Of a stretch of 64,000 nucleotides of DNA, positions 63,117 through 64,000 are shown piece after piece. The first letter of the stretch is position 1; each line of letters begins with the position of its first letter. Under the pieces are notes generated by a model that made no database searches, had not been told where the DNA came from, and was given only the letters and a program-made list of their open reading frames with translations. The stretch is taken from assembly GCF_030463565.1 (NCBI RefSeq), contig NC_134655.1, positions 4,538,372-4,602,371 of the forward strand, given 5' to 3'. The DNA is from Pelecanus crispus. Taxonomy: Eukaryota > Chordata > Aves > Pelecaniformes > Pelecanidae. The position numbers and the translations under genes are program-made.

Positions 63117-63358
63117 GGGAACAATTTAGGTTGGAAGAAACTTCTGCAGGTCATGAAGTCCAAATGCCCGCTCAAAGCAGAGCCAACTTCAAAGCCCGAT
63201 CTAACTTCAAAGTTAGATCTGCCTGCTCAGGGTCCTATCTCCAGTCATTGTTTTGAACATCTCTGAGGATGGAGATTTCAGTTTCTTTGGCCTCCTGTCC
63301 CAATGTCTAACCACCTCACTTGGGAATCCTTCTTCCCAGAATTTAACAGGAAAGCCGT
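63117..63358 (-). mobile_element. CR1 LINE, old 3'-end fragment
   Basis: The + strand reads CAATTTAGGTTGGAAGAAAC, CAGGTCATGAAGTCC, GCTCAAAGCAGAGCCAACTTC, then GGATGGAGATT and GTCTAACCACCTCAC, a diverged inverted CR1. It includes a near palindrome GATCTAACTTCAAAGTTAGATC from a partial internal duplication. A poly-A run follows at about 63362-63377. Confidence 0.85.
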
Positions 63359-63613
63359 AATTAAAAAAAAAAAAAAAGCCAACAACAACAACAAAATCCC
63401 CTCGAAGACTCTGACAACAATTCCAAGAAGTCAGCCAATCTACATGGCCTCTGCAGATGGTCTCTGTAAAACATGGTGGTTCATCACACAAACACTGGCT
63501 GGCCTGAGGCCTCTGTACAAGGGCGCTGGAATGAAGGCGGGACGGCCGTGGGGAGGAACCTTCTGGAGACAGAGGGAAACCAGCTCTGCCCTGGGGGCAG
63601 CCAGGGGCCAAGG

Positions 63614-64000
63614 TGTCCTGGTTTCAGCTGGGACAGAGTTAATTTTCTTCCTAGTAGCTGGCATAGTGCTGTGGTTTGGATTTAGGATGAGAATAACGCT
63701 GATAACACACTGATGGTTTAGTTGTCGCTAAGTAGTGCTTACACCAGTCAAGGGCTTTTCAGCTTCCCATGCTCTGCCGGGTGCACAAGAAGCTGGGAGG
63801 GGGCACAGCCAGGCCAGCTGACCCAAACTGGCCCAAGGGCCATTCCATACCATACGGCGTCATGCTCAGTATAGAAACTGGGGGGAGCTGGCCGGGGGGC
63901 AGCGATTGCTGCTCGGGGACTGGCTGGGTGTCGGTCAGCAGGTGGTGAGCAATTGCAACATGCATCACTTGCTTTGTATATTATTACTATTATTATTTTG
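63614..64000 (+). mobile_element. Avian ERVL-type LTR (cut by window edge)
   Basis: It starts TGTCCTGGTTTCAGCTGGGA and continues through the typical avian ERVL LTR body. A TATA-like TATAGAAA lies near 63870. The TG start and + orientation suggest this is the left part of an LTR. The window ends inside it, so I cannot say whether it is a solo LTR or the edge of a longer element. No internal viral region is visible. It is treated as a fossil. Confidence 0.85.

Overview
The window is vertebrate nuclear DNA from a bird. It has long AT-rich introns with GT-AG splice sites, two strong CpG islands, many CR1 LINE fragments (several with the ATTCTATG-type 3' tail) and, at the right edge, part of an LTR of an avian ERVL-type element. 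No prokaryotic, plasmid or phage feature is present.

Three host genes can be read. ACSL4 (long-chain acyl-CoA synthetase 4, + strand) runs from a CpG-island promoter near 4.2-5.5 kb to a polyadenylation signal at 43.16 kb. Its 14 coding exons lie at 28,336-41,419, all have GT-AG boundaries and compatible phases, and together encode 711 residues. Two short candidate untranslated exons lie in the 24-kb 5' region. KCNE5 (single-exon potassium-channel beta subunit, + strand) lies in a second CpG island at 49,681-49,992. NXT2 (mRNA-export cofactor, - strand) shows its last three coding exons at 61,233-58,702; its initiator exon was not found and probably lies beyond the right edge. The order ACSL4-KCNE5-NXT2, with NXT2 convergent on the other two, is that of human Xq22.3-q23, a segment I recall as chicken 4p / songbird 4A. 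The three genes do not form a pathway: they act in lipid activation, cardiac potassium-channel modulation and nuclear mRNA export.

Layout: 0-4.2 kb upstream flank with one CR1; 4.2-5.5 kb ACSL4 promoter island; 5.5-28.2 kb ACSL4 5' introns with two CR1s, a hairpin cluster and candidate UTR exons; 28.2-43.2 kb ACSL4 coding exons and 3' UTR with two intronic CR1s; 43.2-48.8 kb intergenic with one CR1; 48.8-50.7 kb KCNE5 island; 50.7-58.5 kb intergenic with a CR1 stub and a 1.3-kb CR1 reverse-transcriptase fragment; 58.5-61.2 kb NXT2; 61.2-64 kb probable NXT2 intron 1 or upstream DNA with two CR1s, an inverted duplication and the ERVL LTR.

I did not find a new enzymatic or defence system. The most unusual signals are traces of local template switching. 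A 90-bp copy of the ACSL4 intron just before coding exon 5 is pasted into a CR1 about 2.2 kb downstream. An 80-bp inverted duplication brackets a CR1 near 62 kb. An 81-nt near-perfect hairpin lies at 9.6 kb. Several short perfect tandem duplications are also present. A bird KCNE5 that keeps the canonical KCNE juxtamembrane motif is a further point of interest.
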